Source: Cupriavidus sp. WGlv3 (GTDB lineage Bacteria; Pseudomonadota; Gammaproteobacteria; Burkholderiales; Burkholderiaceae). Taken from it: DNA of 64,000 nt. Location: positions 185,455 through 249,454 of the forward strand of contig NZ_JALHRX010000009.1 in assembly GCF_023952475.1 (NCBI RefSeq), in the 5' to 3' direction. The stretch's first letter is position 1; each line of letters begins with the position of its first letter. Under the pieces are notes generated by a model. The model was not told the origin of the DNA. It worked only from the letters and a program-made list of their open reading frames with translations, and did not search any database. Made by a program: the position numbers and the translations under genes. Shown in pieces: positions 29,783-37,616 of the stretch.

Positions 29783-30067
29783 TCAGTTCTGCGCGATGGC
29801 GGAGCCGTGCTGGGCCAATGGCGTGACCTGGATCTCCATGTACGGGTACAGCGGCAGCGCGGTCAGCACGGTGTGCAGTTCATCGTTGTCGCTGACGTCG
29901 AAGATGCTGACGTTGGCGTACTGGCCCACCACGCGCCACAGATGGCGCCACTTGCCTTCGCGCTGCAGGCGCTGCGACATGGCCTTTTCATCGGCCTTGA
30001 GCTGCTCGACCAATTGCGGGTCGAGCGATGCGGGAATCCTGACGGTCATTTCGGCCATGAACAGCAT
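29783..30067 (-). CDS. catC: Muconolactone delta-isomerase
   Basis: A 94-residue protein with the full length and signatures of CatC: MLFMAEMTVRIPASLD, LKADEKAMSQRLQREGKWRHLWRV (as LKADEKAMSQ and LQREGKWRHLWRV), GQYANVSIFDVSDNDELH and LPLYPYMEIQVTPL. CatC converts muconolactone to beta-ketoadipate enol-lactone in the catechol branch of the beta-ketoadipate pathway and forms a decameric ring. CGGAG precedes the start. No catA or catB gene is nearby; the only neighbour on this strand is a broken YciI-like gene upstream, so this copy looks detached from a cat operon. Confidence 0.92.
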   Translation of the reverse strand: MLFMAEMTVRIPASLDPQLVEQLKADEKAMSQRLQREGKWRHLWRVVGQYANVSIFDVSDNDELHTVLTALPLYPYMEIQVTPLAQHGSAIAQN

Positions 30068-30115
30068 GGGGTCTCCGGGTGTGGGGTGGCGATGGACAGC
30101 GTGCGCGGCCCGGTT

Positions 30116-30347
30116 CAGAGGCGGCAGGTGCCGTCGAGATAGGCCTTGCGCCAGCGCACGATGCGCACCTCGGCAAACAGGCCCGCCGCGGCGAACGGGT
30201 CGGCATCGATAAAACGCTGCGCGGCCTCGCGGCTGTCGACATCGACGATATAGACGCCGCCGCCGGCGTCGGAGCCGTCATCGTTGAGCTTGGCGCCGCA
30301 GGCCAGCAGCAGTGCCTTGTGTCGACGGTTTCGATCAGGTACGGCAT
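30116..30347 (-). pseudogene. Broken YciI-like (YCII-domain) gene
   Basis: The ATG at 30347 has a good AGGAG site and opens a typical YCII-domain start, MPYLIETVD. The reading frame then changes: the sequence from about 30318 down to the TGA at 30116-30118 encodes, in another frame, KALLLACGAKLNDDGSDAGG, then GVYIVDVDSREAAQRF, IDADPFAAAGLFAEV and RIVRWRKAYLDGTCRL, the normal C-terminal two thirds of the family. The part that should join them (about 25 residues with the conserved Arg and His) is missing, and total length is not a multiple of three. This is a deletion with frameshift at about 30318-30325. It lies 48 bases upstream of catC; YciI-like proteins often accompany aromatic catabolism genes. 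Confidence 0.82.
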
Positions 30348-30432
30348 GCGGTTCTCCTGTCAGCCTTGCGGCCTTGCATCAAAGTCTGGCAATCTGCGCG
30401 CCCCACATCAGCATCGCAGCGATATAGACGGC

Positions 30433-30810
30433 TCAGTACCGCATCTGGACATCATCGACCTTGCCAGTGCGCGCGTTGTACAGGCAGGCGTAGTGGAAGC
30501 CGATCGCCGACGAGCTGTCGTCCGGCTCGAACACGCCTTCGCCGTTGACCGAGGTCTGCGCGTTGGGGCGCTGGTAGTACTGTTCGCGGTCGGCCATCAG
30601 CATGACGCTGCCGGGTTGCGGATAGCGGCGCTGTAGCGCTTCCGCCACCGCCGGCTCGCAGGCCGCGGAAGCCGCCCGGGACATGGCCTGGGGGTCGACG
30701 GTGATGCGGGTGGTGGGCGGCGGCACCGGGCGCGGTGCCCGTTGCGGCGGCGTCTCGCAGGCCGCCACCAGGCAAGCAACCGTCAGGCACAGGTAAGAAG
30801 CTCGGATCAC
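30433..30810 (-). CDS. Small lipoprotein of unknown function
   Basis: A 125-residue protein that starts at a GTG (30810) behind a strong GGAGGAGG. It has a lipoprotein signal (SYLCLTVACLVAAC, modified Cys at about residue 18), then a Pro/Arg-rich linker (TPPQRAPRPVPPPTTRITV) and a small domain with AASAACEPAVAEALQRRYP, SVMLMADREQYYQRPN, GVFEPDDSSSAIGFHYACLY and a final RTGKVDDVQMRY. Two Cys in the folded part could form a disulphide in the periplasm. No family is recognised. A longer frame upstream has no ribosome site. Confidence 0.7.
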   Translation of the reverse strand: MIRASYLCLTVACLVAACETPPQRAPRPVPPPTTRITVDPQAMSRAASAACEPAVAEALQRRYPQPGSVMLMADREQYYQRPNAQTSVNGEGVFEPDDSSSAIGFHYACLYNARTGKVDDVQMRY

Positions 30811-31060
30811 GCGGACCTCCTCCGATGGGAGCGCCGGCGGTGGCACTCCGGAAAGTGAAGCGGAGCTATCAGGTTACTGCCTGTGGCCGGAAAAGCCAAA
30901 GCCCGCCCGCTCGTGTCCGCCGGCTCGGAGCATCGTGGCAGCCGCCGCGGCGCCGGGATTCCCCGGACTTTCGAATCCGCGAACGCGGCTAAACTAGCGC
31001 ACGCGGCCGCGCCCTGCCTTGCCCCAGGCGCGCCGCGCGTACAACCCACGATGCCGACCA

Positions 31061-32758
31061 ATGACAACCACAGAGACAAGCGGCAACCGCCCTGCCCAAC
31101 CCATCCCGCTGCTGCGCACGGCCGCCAGCCTGCTGGTGGTGCGCGACGCGCCCGCCGGCATGGAAGTGCTGCTGGTGCGCCGCGTCGAACGCGCCAACGA
31201 CCGCAGCAGCGGCGCCTATGTTTTTCCCGGCGGCACCCTCGATGCGCAAGACCGCCACCTGCACGCTCACGCGCATGGCCTCGATGACGCGATCGCCAGC
31301 GAACGCCTGGGCCTGCCGGCCAGCGGCCTGGACTTCTACCTCGCCGCGGTGCGCGAATGCTTCGAAGAGGCCGGCCTGCTGTTCGCCTGCGATCATCAGG
31401 GGCGCCCGCGCGCGCCGCACGAACTGGACGCCGCGCAGCTGGTGCTGCTGCGCGAGGCCGTCCAACGAGGCGGCCCCGGACTGGCCCACGCCTGCGAGCA
31501 GCTGGGCCTGCGCCTGGCGGCGGACCGGCTGGCCTATCACAGCTACTGGCTGACGCCGCCCGGCCTGCCCAAGCGTTTCGATACCCGCTTCTTCGTCGCC
31601 ATCGCTCCGGAGGGCCAACTGGCCGTACCCGACGGCACCGAGATCGTCGAACACCGCTGGGTACGCCCGGCCGAGGCCGCCGACCCGGCCAGCGGCCTGC
31701 CGATGATGCATGTCACGCGCCGCACGCTGGGCTCGATCGCGCAGTTCGAGAGCGCCAGCGCCTGCTTTGCGTATTTCTCGCAGCTGCGCGGCATCGCCTG
31801 CATCATGCCGCGCCTGGCAAACGGCGCGGCCGGGGTGCGCCCGGTGATGCCGAACGAGCCCTGCTACGCCGAGATCGGCCGCATCGATCCCGACGGCAAG
31901 GTGCACGGCCGCTACGAGCTGGCGCCCGGCGTGCCGGTGCAGTTGTCGCAGCGGGTATGGCGCGTCACGGCCAACAACGGCAGCGTGATGACCGGCCCGG
32001 GCACCAACACTTACCTGGTCGGCGGCGGCGCGCGCAACGAATGGGCCGTGATCGATCCGGGCCCGGACGATGGCGACCATGTGCGCGCCATCCTGGAAGC
32101 GGCGCCCGGCCCGATCCGCTGGATCCTGGCCACGCATACGCACCTGGACCACTCCCCCGCGGCGGCGGCCTTGCAGGCCGCCACCGGCGCCACCGTGCTG
32201 GGACGCGCCGCCCCCGCCGGCCCCTGGCAGGACACCACCTTCGCACCGCAGCGCGAACTGCAGCACGGCGAACGCCTGGCCCTGGCCGACGATTGCACCC
32301 TGCGGGTCTGCCACACCCCCGGCCATGCGTCCAACCACCTCTGCTACCTGCTCGAGGAAGAAAAGACGCTCTTCACCGGCGACCACGTGATGCAGGGATC
32401 GACGGTGGTGATCGGCCCGCCCGATGGCGACATGCGCGCCTACCTCGACTCGCTCGCGGCGCTGCAGGAAGAAGACCTGGAGTGGCTGGCGCCGGGACAT
32501 GGTTTCCTGATCGCGCGCCCGCAGGACGCGATCCGCATCCTGGTGCGGCACCGCCTGCAGCGCGAGGCCAAGGTCGCCGGTGCGCTGCGCGAACTTGGCC
32601 CGGCCGCGCTCGGCGAACTGGTGCTGCGCGTCTATGACGATGTGCCGCCGCGCATGCATCCGGTGGCGCAGCGCTCGCTGCTGGCGCACCTGATCAAGCT
32701 GCGCGACGAAGGCAAGGCGCGGGAGGCGGATGGCGTCTGGTCGGAAGCCGCAGGCTGA
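31061..32758 (+). CDS. Nudix hydrolase fused to a metallo-beta-lactamase-fold hydrolase
   Basis: A 565-residue two-domain protein. The N-terminal part, about residues 10-225, is a Nudix domain with an insertion in the box: GAYVFPGGTLD then, after about 35 residues, AAVRECFEEAGLL (R-E-x2-E-E-x-G). The C-terminal part, from about 295, is an MBL-fold domain (GPGTNTYLVGGG, AVIDPGPDDGDH, LATHTHLDHSPAAAAL with the H-x-H-x-D-H zinc motif, CHTPGHASNHLCYLLEEE, LFTGDHVMQGS, PGHGFLIARP), like LACTB2-type enzymes. The substrate is unknown; a nucleotide- or CoA-linked compound is possible for the Nudix part. The ATG at 31061 starts the conserved sequence and has no clear ribosome site. The tRNA-Arg gene follows. 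Confidence 0.86.
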   Translation: MTTTETSGNRPAQPIPLLRTAASLLVVRDAPAGMEVLLVRRVERANDRSSGAYVFPGGTLDAQDRHLHAHAHGLDDAIASERLGLPASGLDFYLAAVRECFEEAGLLFACDHQGRPRAPHELDAAQLVLLREAVQRGGPGLAHACEQLGLRLAADRLAYHSYWLTPPGLPKRFDTRFFVAIAPEGQLAVPDGTEIVEHRWVRPAEAADPASGLPMMHVTRRTLGSIAQFESASACFAYFSQLRGIACIMPRLANGAAGVRPVMPNEPCYAEIGRIDPDGKVHGRYELAPGVPVQLSQRVWRVTANNGSVMTGPGTNTYLVGGGARNEWAVIDPGPDDGDHVRAILEAAPGPIRWILATHTHLDHSPAAAALQAATGATVLGRAAPAGPWQDTTFAPQRELQHGERLALADDCTLRVCHTPGHASNHLCYLLEEEKTLFTGDHVMQGSTVVIGPPDGDMRAYLDSLAALQEEDLEWLAPGHGFLIARPQDAIRILVRHRLQREAKVAGALRELGPAALGELVLRVYDDVPPRMHPVAQRSLLAHLIKLRDEGKAREADGVWSEAAG

Positions 32759-32796
32759 GGCTGGAGGCGCCCGTTGAAGATTTTTCGGCGGGGGGC

Positions 32797-32824
32797 TTGC
32801 GCAATTCAATAATTGCGATACAAT
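32797..32824 (+). promoter_or_regulatory. Promoter of tRNA-Arg
   Basis: TTGCGC (32797-32802), a 16-base spacer and TACAAT (32819-32824) form a sigma70-like promoter. Transcription would start near 32831, a few bases ahead of the mature tRNA end at 32839. Confidence 0.65.
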
Positions 32825-32838
32825 TGCGCCTCTCGTGT

Positions 32839-32915
32839 GCGGCTGTAGCTCAGTTGGATAGAGTACTTGGCTACGAACCAAGGGGTCGTGGGTTCGAATC
32901 CTGCCAGCCGCGCCA
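32839..32915 (+). tRNA. tRNA-Arg (anticodon ACG)
   Basis: A 77-base tRNA with CCA encoded. The acceptor stem is GCGGCTG paired with CAGCCGC, the D-arm has AGCTCAGTTGGATAGAG, the anticodon stem CTTGG/CCAAG closes the loop CTACGAA with anticodon ACG, and the T-arm contains GGTTCGAATCC. ACG is normally edited to ICG to read CGU, CGC and CGA. Confidence 0.97.
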
Positions 32916-32930
32916 CCTATGCAGAAAGAA

Positions 32931-32962
32931 AAAGGGCTTCCGGAAACGGAAGCCCTTTTTTG
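32931..32962 (+). terminator. Intrinsic terminator after tRNA-Arg
   Basis: A 12-bp perfect stem (AAAGGGCTTCCG at 32931-32942 with CGGAAGCCCTTT at 32947-32958), a GAAA loop and a trailing T-run. It ends the tRNA transcript 16 bases after the CCA. Confidence 0.9.
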
Positions 32963-33000
32963 TTGCCGCGCGCCTTGCGCGCGACTGCCCCCCACCACCC

Positions 33001-33921
33001 CTACCATCGATAGCGCGCGCCGACGGTGCCGCTCGGGTTGCGCCCCGCCCTGACCTTGAACCACAGCTTCACGCCGGTCTTGGTATTGCCATGCGCGCCG
33101 ATATTGAACGAGAACAGTCCGCGCAGCAGGTCGGCATCGATCTTGGTGCCGTTGATATTGATGACCTGCTTGCGGCTCTCCTGCCACCAGTCGGCCTCGA
33201 CGAACGGATAGATGCCGGCCAGCCGCGTCGGCTGCGCGCCGTACAGGCGCACGCCGATGCCGGTGGCGCTGGCATCGCCGGGCATCGCCTCCGACAACTT
33301 GTTCGGGTCCGCGCTCGTGCCGGGCTGATAGGCCAGTTGCAGCCGCGGCTGGATGGTCAGCCCGCCGCCACGCGGCACCACGGCATCGACCGCCAGCGCC
33401 ATGGTGCGCACGCGATTGTCGGCAAAGCCGCTGGCGGTGGTGATGTCATCGAGATGCAGCGACGACCGGCGCGCACGTTCCGGCATGGCCGCGGTCTCGC
33501 GGTCCGCGGCGGCAAGGCCGGGGGCATCGTCATCGGGCCCGGCGCCGATGGCGCGTGGCAAGGCGGAAGTAGATGGGGATGAGGATGGCGGCGGCACTGC
33601 CGCGTATTCGACGACCACCGGCTCCAGCGGCTGGACCATCCAGCCACTCGCTTCGGAGCCGCCGGCCAGCGTATCGGAAAACTGCACCGGCTCCGCCGGT
33701 GCTGGCTGCGCCAGGCTTGCCTGCAGAGGCAAGTCAGAACCCGCAGGGTCCTGGAAATCCGGCAAGGATTCGTCTGCGTGGGCCACCGCACACATCAGCA
33801 TGGCGAGCATGGCGCAGAAGTGCAGGGGATGGTGGACGATGCCGGGATGCGCGGCACAGCCGTGCCATCCGGGGTTCGTCCCCGCCTCCCTCTCTCTCGA
33901 TGATGACAAGACGACAGTCAT
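33001..33921 (-). CDS. Putative outer-membrane beta-barrel protein
   Basis: A 306-residue protein. An extended N-terminal signal region (hydrophobic core about residues 36-48, cleavage near AVAHA-DESLP) is followed by a Pro/Ser/Ala-rich stretch, then a C-terminal half with alternating-strand character (TMALAVDAVVPRGGGLTIQ, PRLQLAYQPGTS, GIGVRLYGAQPTRLAGIYPF, VEADWWQESRKQVIN, GVKLWFKVRAGRNPSGTVGA) ending YRW with a terminal aromatic residue, as barrels require. It recalls the C-terminal barrel of the NfrA/exopolysaccharide-export group, but I am not sure of the family. The ATG at 33921 follows GAAGGTGG. It is divergent from the GGDEF gene, which may hint at a shared surface role. Confidence 0.6.
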   Translation of the reverse strand: MTVVLSSSREREAGTNPGWHGCAAHPGIVHHPLHFCAMLAMLMCAVAHADESLPDFQDPAGSDLPLQASLAQPAPAEPVQFSDTLAGGSEASGWMVQPLEPVVVEYAAVPPPSSSPSTSALPRAIGAGPDDDAPGLAAADRETAAMPERARRSSLHLDDITTASGFADNRVRTMALAVDAVVPRGGGLTIQPRLQLAYQPGTSADPNKLSEAMPGDASATGIGVRLYGAQPTRLAGIYPFVEADWWQESRKQVININGTKIDADLLRGLFSFNIGAHGNTKTGVKLWFKVRAGRNPSGTVGARYRW

Positions 33922-34163
33922 GGCAACCACCTTCGGGACGTTATAAATGCCTGCCCGATGAGCTTGAGCATAGGTCAAATGCCCCGCCAGCGTTAGCCGC
34001 GTATGTTCGGCTGCGCGCGCCCGCGAAAGCCTGCCGCAGAGCGGCCGGCGCCGGCGCAAATCGCGGAAGATTTGGACAGCTGCCGCGGCCTTTTCGTCAA
34101 TAATGTCGGGATTGACAGAATTTTCACGCATGGCCCGGCCACTGGCAGCCGGGTGGAGACAGC

Positions 34164-35990
34164 ATGGCCCTGCGGCAACGCGCCCGACAGCTTGATCCCG
34201 GCAACGGTATTGCCCTGACCGCCGGCAACGGACCGCGCCGCAGCCTGCAGCACAAGCTGGCGCTGGCGACCACGGTGGGCGGCCTGTGCACGGTGGTGCT
34301 GGCGGCGCTGGTGATCGCCGCCTCGTACGGCGACTTCGCCGCGGCCCGGCAGAACCTGTACGACATCTCGGCGTACCGCGACGTGCTCGACGCCGCCAAC
34401 ACGCTGTCCGCCGAACGCGGCCCGGCCAACAGCGTGCTGGGCGAACCGCCCTCGCCCCACAGCGCGGCGCGCGAGCGCCTGCAGGCGTTCCGCGCCCGCA
34501 GCGACGCGGCGCTGGCGCGGCTGTCCGCGCCGCCTCCCGCCCCCTTCGGCTTGCACAGCCATCACCTGCCACCGCTGATGGTCGAGCGCGTGCGCGAACG
34601 CCTGGCGCGGGCGCGCGCCGAGATCGACGAACTCGCCGCACGCGCGCCGCAGCAGCGCGACATGGACGAGATCCGCCATGCCATTGAAAGCATGTTCGAG
34701 GTCGTCGACGCGCTGCAGCCCGCCATCGCCTGGCAGGTGCGCGAGCTTTCCGTTTGCGATCACGGCCTGGCCGCGCCCGCGCTGACCGGCAAGATGCTGG
34801 GCGACCTGCGCGAGTACGCCGGGCGCATGGCGTCGCAGATCATGGCGCCGGTGGCAGCGCGCCAGCCGATGCCGGTGCAGAGCCTGGTCGACGCGACGCG
34901 CTCGCGCGGACGGCTGCTGGCGCTGTGGCAGCTGGCCGGGCCGGCGTACAACATGTTCGGCGCCGCGCCGGCGCTGGAACAGGCCTATGCCGACGCCGGC
35001 CACCAGTTCTTCGGCCGCGGCGTGGCCATGGTCGACAGCCTGGTCGCGCAGGGGCGGATCTCTGGCAACTACTCGATGACGCCCACCGAACTGACCAACC
35101 GCTACGTGCCCACGCTGGAGCCGCTGGAGCGGCTGCGCGGCGTGTTCCTGGACGAAGTGGTGGCGCATTTCACCAGCACGCGCGAGCGCGCGCTGCGCCG
35201 GCTCGCGGCCGCGTGCGGCACGTCCGCGCTGATCCTCGCGGTGCTGGGCTACATGCTGGTGTTCGCGCGGCGCGCGGTGTTCCTGCCGCTGCTGCGTGCG
35301 CGGGCGGAAGTGATCGCGCTGGCCGAGGATCGCGCCCAGCCGCACCAAACCCCGCCATCCAAGGCTGCCATGCAGGCCAGGCGCACGGGCCAGGCTGCGG
35401 AGATGCGGCGCCTGTTCGATGCCATCGACATCCTGCGCCGCAAGCTGCGCGAGCGCGCCGCGCTGACCGCGCAGCTGGAGCAGCAGGCCCGCACCGACAG
35501 CCTCACCGGCCTGCTGAACCGGCGCGCGCTGGAGCTGGTGGCAGCGCAGTACGGCGCGCACGAGCACGCCAGCCTGGTGCTGATCGACGTCGACCGCTTC
35601 AAGCAGATCAACGACCGCCACGGCCATGCGGCCGGCGACCAGGTGTTGCGCAATATCGCCGCGCAGATGCGCGCGCTGGTGCCGGCCGAGGGCGTGCTGG
35701 CCCGCTTCGGCGGCGAGGAATTCGCGCTGTGGCTGCCGCACGGCCGGCCCGGCGAAGCCGCTGCGCTGGCCGAAACGCTGCGCGCGGCCATCGCATCCCG
35801 GCCGGTCTACCTGTCCGGCACCACGCAGCTTGCCGTGACCGCCAGCTTCGGTGTCGCCGTCGGCCATGGCGGCGCGAGCCACTGGCAACGCCTGTTCGGC
35901 GCGGCCGACGCAGCCATGTACCGCGCCAAGGCCGAAGGGCGCAATTGCGTGCGCGAGGCACAGGACCTGGAGGGGATGCCGGCACGCTGA
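34164..35990 (+). CDS. Membrane-bound diguanylate cyclase (GGDEF)
   Basis: A 608-residue protein. A first membrane helix at about 31-53 and a second at about 347-367 enclose a helical periplasmic sensor of about 290 residues, rich in Ala and Arg. A cytoplasmic coiled segment (IDILRRKLRERAALTAQLEQ) then leads to a GGDEF domain (RTDSLTGLLNRRALEL, LVLIDVDRFKQINDRHGHA, ARFGGEEFALWLP with the active GGEEF at about 516, TASFGVAVGHG, AADAAMYRAKAEGRN). All residues for c-di-GMP synthesis are present. The inhibitory I-site R-x-x-D is replaced by P-A-E-G (VPAEGVLARFGGEEF), so product inhibition there is unlikely. GGAGACAGC precedes the ATG. The ligand of the sensor domain is unknown. Confidence 0.92.
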   Translation: MALRQRARQLDPGNGIALTAGNGPRRSLQHKLALATTVGGLCTVVLAALVIAASYGDFAAARQNLYDISAYRDVLDAANTLSAERGPANSVLGEPPSPHSAARERLQAFRARSDAALARLSAPPPAPFGLHSHHLPPLMVERVRERLARARAEIDELAARAPQQRDMDEIRHAIESMFEVVDALQPAIAWQVRELSVCDHGLAAPALTGKMLGDLREYAGRMASQIMAPVAARQPMPVQSLVDATRSRGRLLALWQLAGPAYNMFGAAPALEQAYADAGHQFFGRGVAMVDSLVAQGRISGNYSMTPTELTNRYVPTLEPLERLRGVFLDEVVAHFTSTRERALRRLAAACGTSALILAVLGYMLVFARRAVFLPLLRARAEVIALAEDRAQPHQTPPSKAAMQARRTGQAAEMRRLFDAIDILRRKLRERAALTAQLEQQARTDSLTGLLNRRALELVAAQYGAHEHASLVLIDVDRFKQINDRHGHAAGDQVLRNIAAQMRALVPAEGVLARFGGEEFALWLPHGRPGEAAALAETLRAAIASRPVYLSGTTQLAVTASFGVAVGHGGASHWQRLFGAADAAMYRAKAEGRNCVREAQDLEGMPAR

Positions 35991-36081
35991 ACCACGGCAC
36001 CAGGCACGGTCCGAAAACTACGGACGAAAAAAAAAGCCCGCTCGCGCGGACGTGGTTGCCATGAGCATGGCCTGAAACGAA

Positions 36082-36107
36082 GAAAGGCTCGCTTGCGCGA
36101 GCCTTTC
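36082..36107 (-). terminator. Terminator after tRNA-Leu
   Basis: An 11-bp perfect stem (GAAAGGCTCGC at 36082-36092 with GCGAGCCTTTC at 36097-36107) and a 4-base loop lie 8 bases beyond the 3' end of tRNA-Leu on the minus strand, followed by a T-rich stretch (TTCGTTTC). Confidence 0.8.
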
Positions 36108-36114
36108 CGAATTT

Positions 36115-36201
36115 TGGTGCCCAGAAGAGGACTCGAACCTCCACAGTGTTGCCACCGCTAGGACCTGAACCTAGTGCGTCTACCAATTCCGCCATCTGGG
36201 C
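36115..36201 (-). tRNA. tRNA-Leu (anticodon CAG)
   Basis: An 87-base class II tRNA with CCA encoded. The acceptor stem is GCCCAGA/TCTGGGC, the D-arm GGCGGAATTGGTAGACGC is typical of tRNA-Leu, the anticodon stem CTAGG/CCTAG closes the loop TTCAGGT with anticodon CAG, then comes a long variable arm (GGTGGCAACACTGTG region) and the T-loop GTTCGAGTC. It reads CUG, the main leucine codon at this GC content. Confidence 0.97.
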
Positions 36202-36240
36202 TTCGTTTCGAAGCATTGCTGCTGCGATGCGAAGAACGAA

Positions 36241-36269
36241 ATTATGCCGAGTGCTGCGGGTACTGTCAA
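36241..36269 (-). promoter_or_regulatory. Promoter of tRNA-Leu
   Basis: On the minus strand a consensus TTGACA (36269-36264), a 17-base spacer and CATAAT (36246-36241) lie about 40 bases ahead of the mature tRNA-Leu 5' end, in the gap after codA. Confidence 0.85.
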
Positions 36270-36297
36270 CAGCTGCCTGCAAAAAACTTTGTGCCGT

Positions 36298-37584
36298 CTA
36301 TGTCGCACCGCCGTCGCGCCGGAAATCCACCTGCGCCGGCCGTCCCGGCAGCGCCAGCGCCGCGGTCGCCGCCGGCATGGTGGCAATGGTCTTGCCGGCG
36401 CGCAGCACGCGCAGCCGCGTGGCGCGCAGCCGGATTGCCTCGACCGGATCGCGCGCCTGCAGCAGCACCAGGTCGGCGCGGCAGCCCGGCGCCAGGCCAT
36501 AGCCCTCCAGCCCCAGGATGCGCGCCGGGGTGGCGGTGACCGCATCGAAGCAGGCGCGCATCGCCTCCTGCCCGGTCATCTGCGCCACATGCAGGCCCAT
36601 GTGCGCCACTTCCAGCATGTCGCCGGAGCCCAGCCCATACCACGGGTCCATCACGCAATCGTGGCCAAAGGCCACCGGCACGCCGGCCGCCATCAGCTCG
36701 GGCACGCGCGTCATGCCGCGGCGCCGGGGGTAGGTATCGTGCCGCCCCTGCAGCGTGATATTGATCAGCGGATTGGCGATCGCAGCGACGCCGGCCTCGC
36801 GCATCAGCGGGATCAGCTTGGACACGTAGTAGTTGTCCATCGAATGCATCGAAGTCAGGTGCGATCCCGCCACCCTGCCCTGCAGGCCCAGCCGCACGGT
36901 TTCGCTGGCCAGGGTCTCGATATGGCGCGACAGCGGATCGTCGCTTTCGTCGCAATGCATGTCGACGCGCAGGCCGCGTTCCGCCGCCAGCTCGCACAGC
37001 AACCGCACCGACTCCGCCCCCTGCGCCATGGTGCGCTCGAAATGCGGAATGCCGCCGACCACGTCGACCCCCAGTTCCAGCGCTCGCTTCAGGTTGGCGA
37101 GCGCGCCCGGCGCGCGCAGCACGCCGTCCTGCGGGAACGCCACCAGCTGCAGGTCCAGGTATGGCCGCATGCGTTCGCGCACGTGCAGCAGCGCCTCCAC
37201 CGCCAGCAGGCGCGGATCGCACACGTCCACATGCGAGCGGATCGCCAGCAGCCCGCGCGCCACGGCCCAGTCGCAATAGGCAAGCGCGCGCTCGACGATG
37301 GCCTCCTGCGTCAGCAACGGCTTGAGCTCGCCCCACAGCGCAATGCCTTCCAGCAGCGTGCCCGACTGGTTCACGCGCGGCAGCCCGTACGACAGCGTCG
37401 AGTCCATATGGAAGTGCGCATCGACGAACGGCGGCGTCACCAGCTGGCCGGCGGCATCGATCTCTTCGCCCGCGCGCGCGGCCAGGGCCGGCTCGACCGC
37501 GGCGATGCGCCCGTCGGCGATGCCGATATCGATGCCGGTGCGCCCGTCGGGCAGGTTGCAATGCCGCAGGATCAGGTCGAGCAT
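36298..37584 (-). CDS. codA: Cytosine deaminase
   Basis: A 428-residue amidohydrolase that resembles E. coli CodA along its whole length. It converts cytosine to uracil and ammonia. Metal ligands are His57 and His59 (DAHFHMDS), His at about 210 with the catalytic Glu three residues on (DMHCDESDD), and Asp at about 310 (FGHDCVMDPWYGLGSGDML). Other shared blocks are NQSGTLLEGIALWGE, IRSHVDVCDPRLLA, LQLVAFPQDGVL, VVGGIPHFERT, GSHLTSMHSMDNYY and ANPLINITLQGRHDTYPRRR. It is the last gene of the uracil operon, 32 bases after the TetR gene, and so feeds cytosine into the same pool as uracil. No codB permease is present in the window. Confidence 0.95.
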   Translation of the reverse strand: MLDLILRHCNLPDGRTGIDIGIADGRIAAVEPALAARAGEEIDAAGQLVTPPFVDAHFHMDSTLSYGLPRVNQSGTLLEGIALWGELKPLLTQEAIVERALAYCDWAVARGLLAIRSHVDVCDPRLLAVEALLHVRERMRPYLDLQLVAFPQDGVLRAPGALANLKRALELGVDVVGGIPHFERTMAQGAESVRLLCELAAERGLRVDMHCDESDDPLSRHIETLASETVRLGLQGRVAGSHLTSMHSMDNYYVSKLIPLMREAGVAAIANPLINITLQGRHDTYPRRRGMTRVPELMAAGVPVAFGHDCVMDPWYGLGSGDMLEVAHMGLHVAQMTGQEAMRACFDAVTATPARILGLEGYGLAPGCRADLVLLQARDPVEAIRLRATRLRVLRAGKTIATMPAATAALALPGRPAQVDFRRDGGAT

Positions 37585-37616
37585 GGGTCGTGTCGTGGTA
37601 TCCGGTATGGACGAGC

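Noticed and set aside
30989..33187. A 732-residue minus-strand frame across the Nudix/MBL gene and tRNA-Arg.
   Set aside because: It runs through a tRNA gene and opposite a protein with clear Nudix and H-x-H-x-D-H motifs.
32839..36201. Possible integrated element between tRNA-Arg and tRNA-Leu.
   Set aside because: No integrase, no direct repeat of a tRNA 3' end and no shift in composition; the genes between are ordinary.
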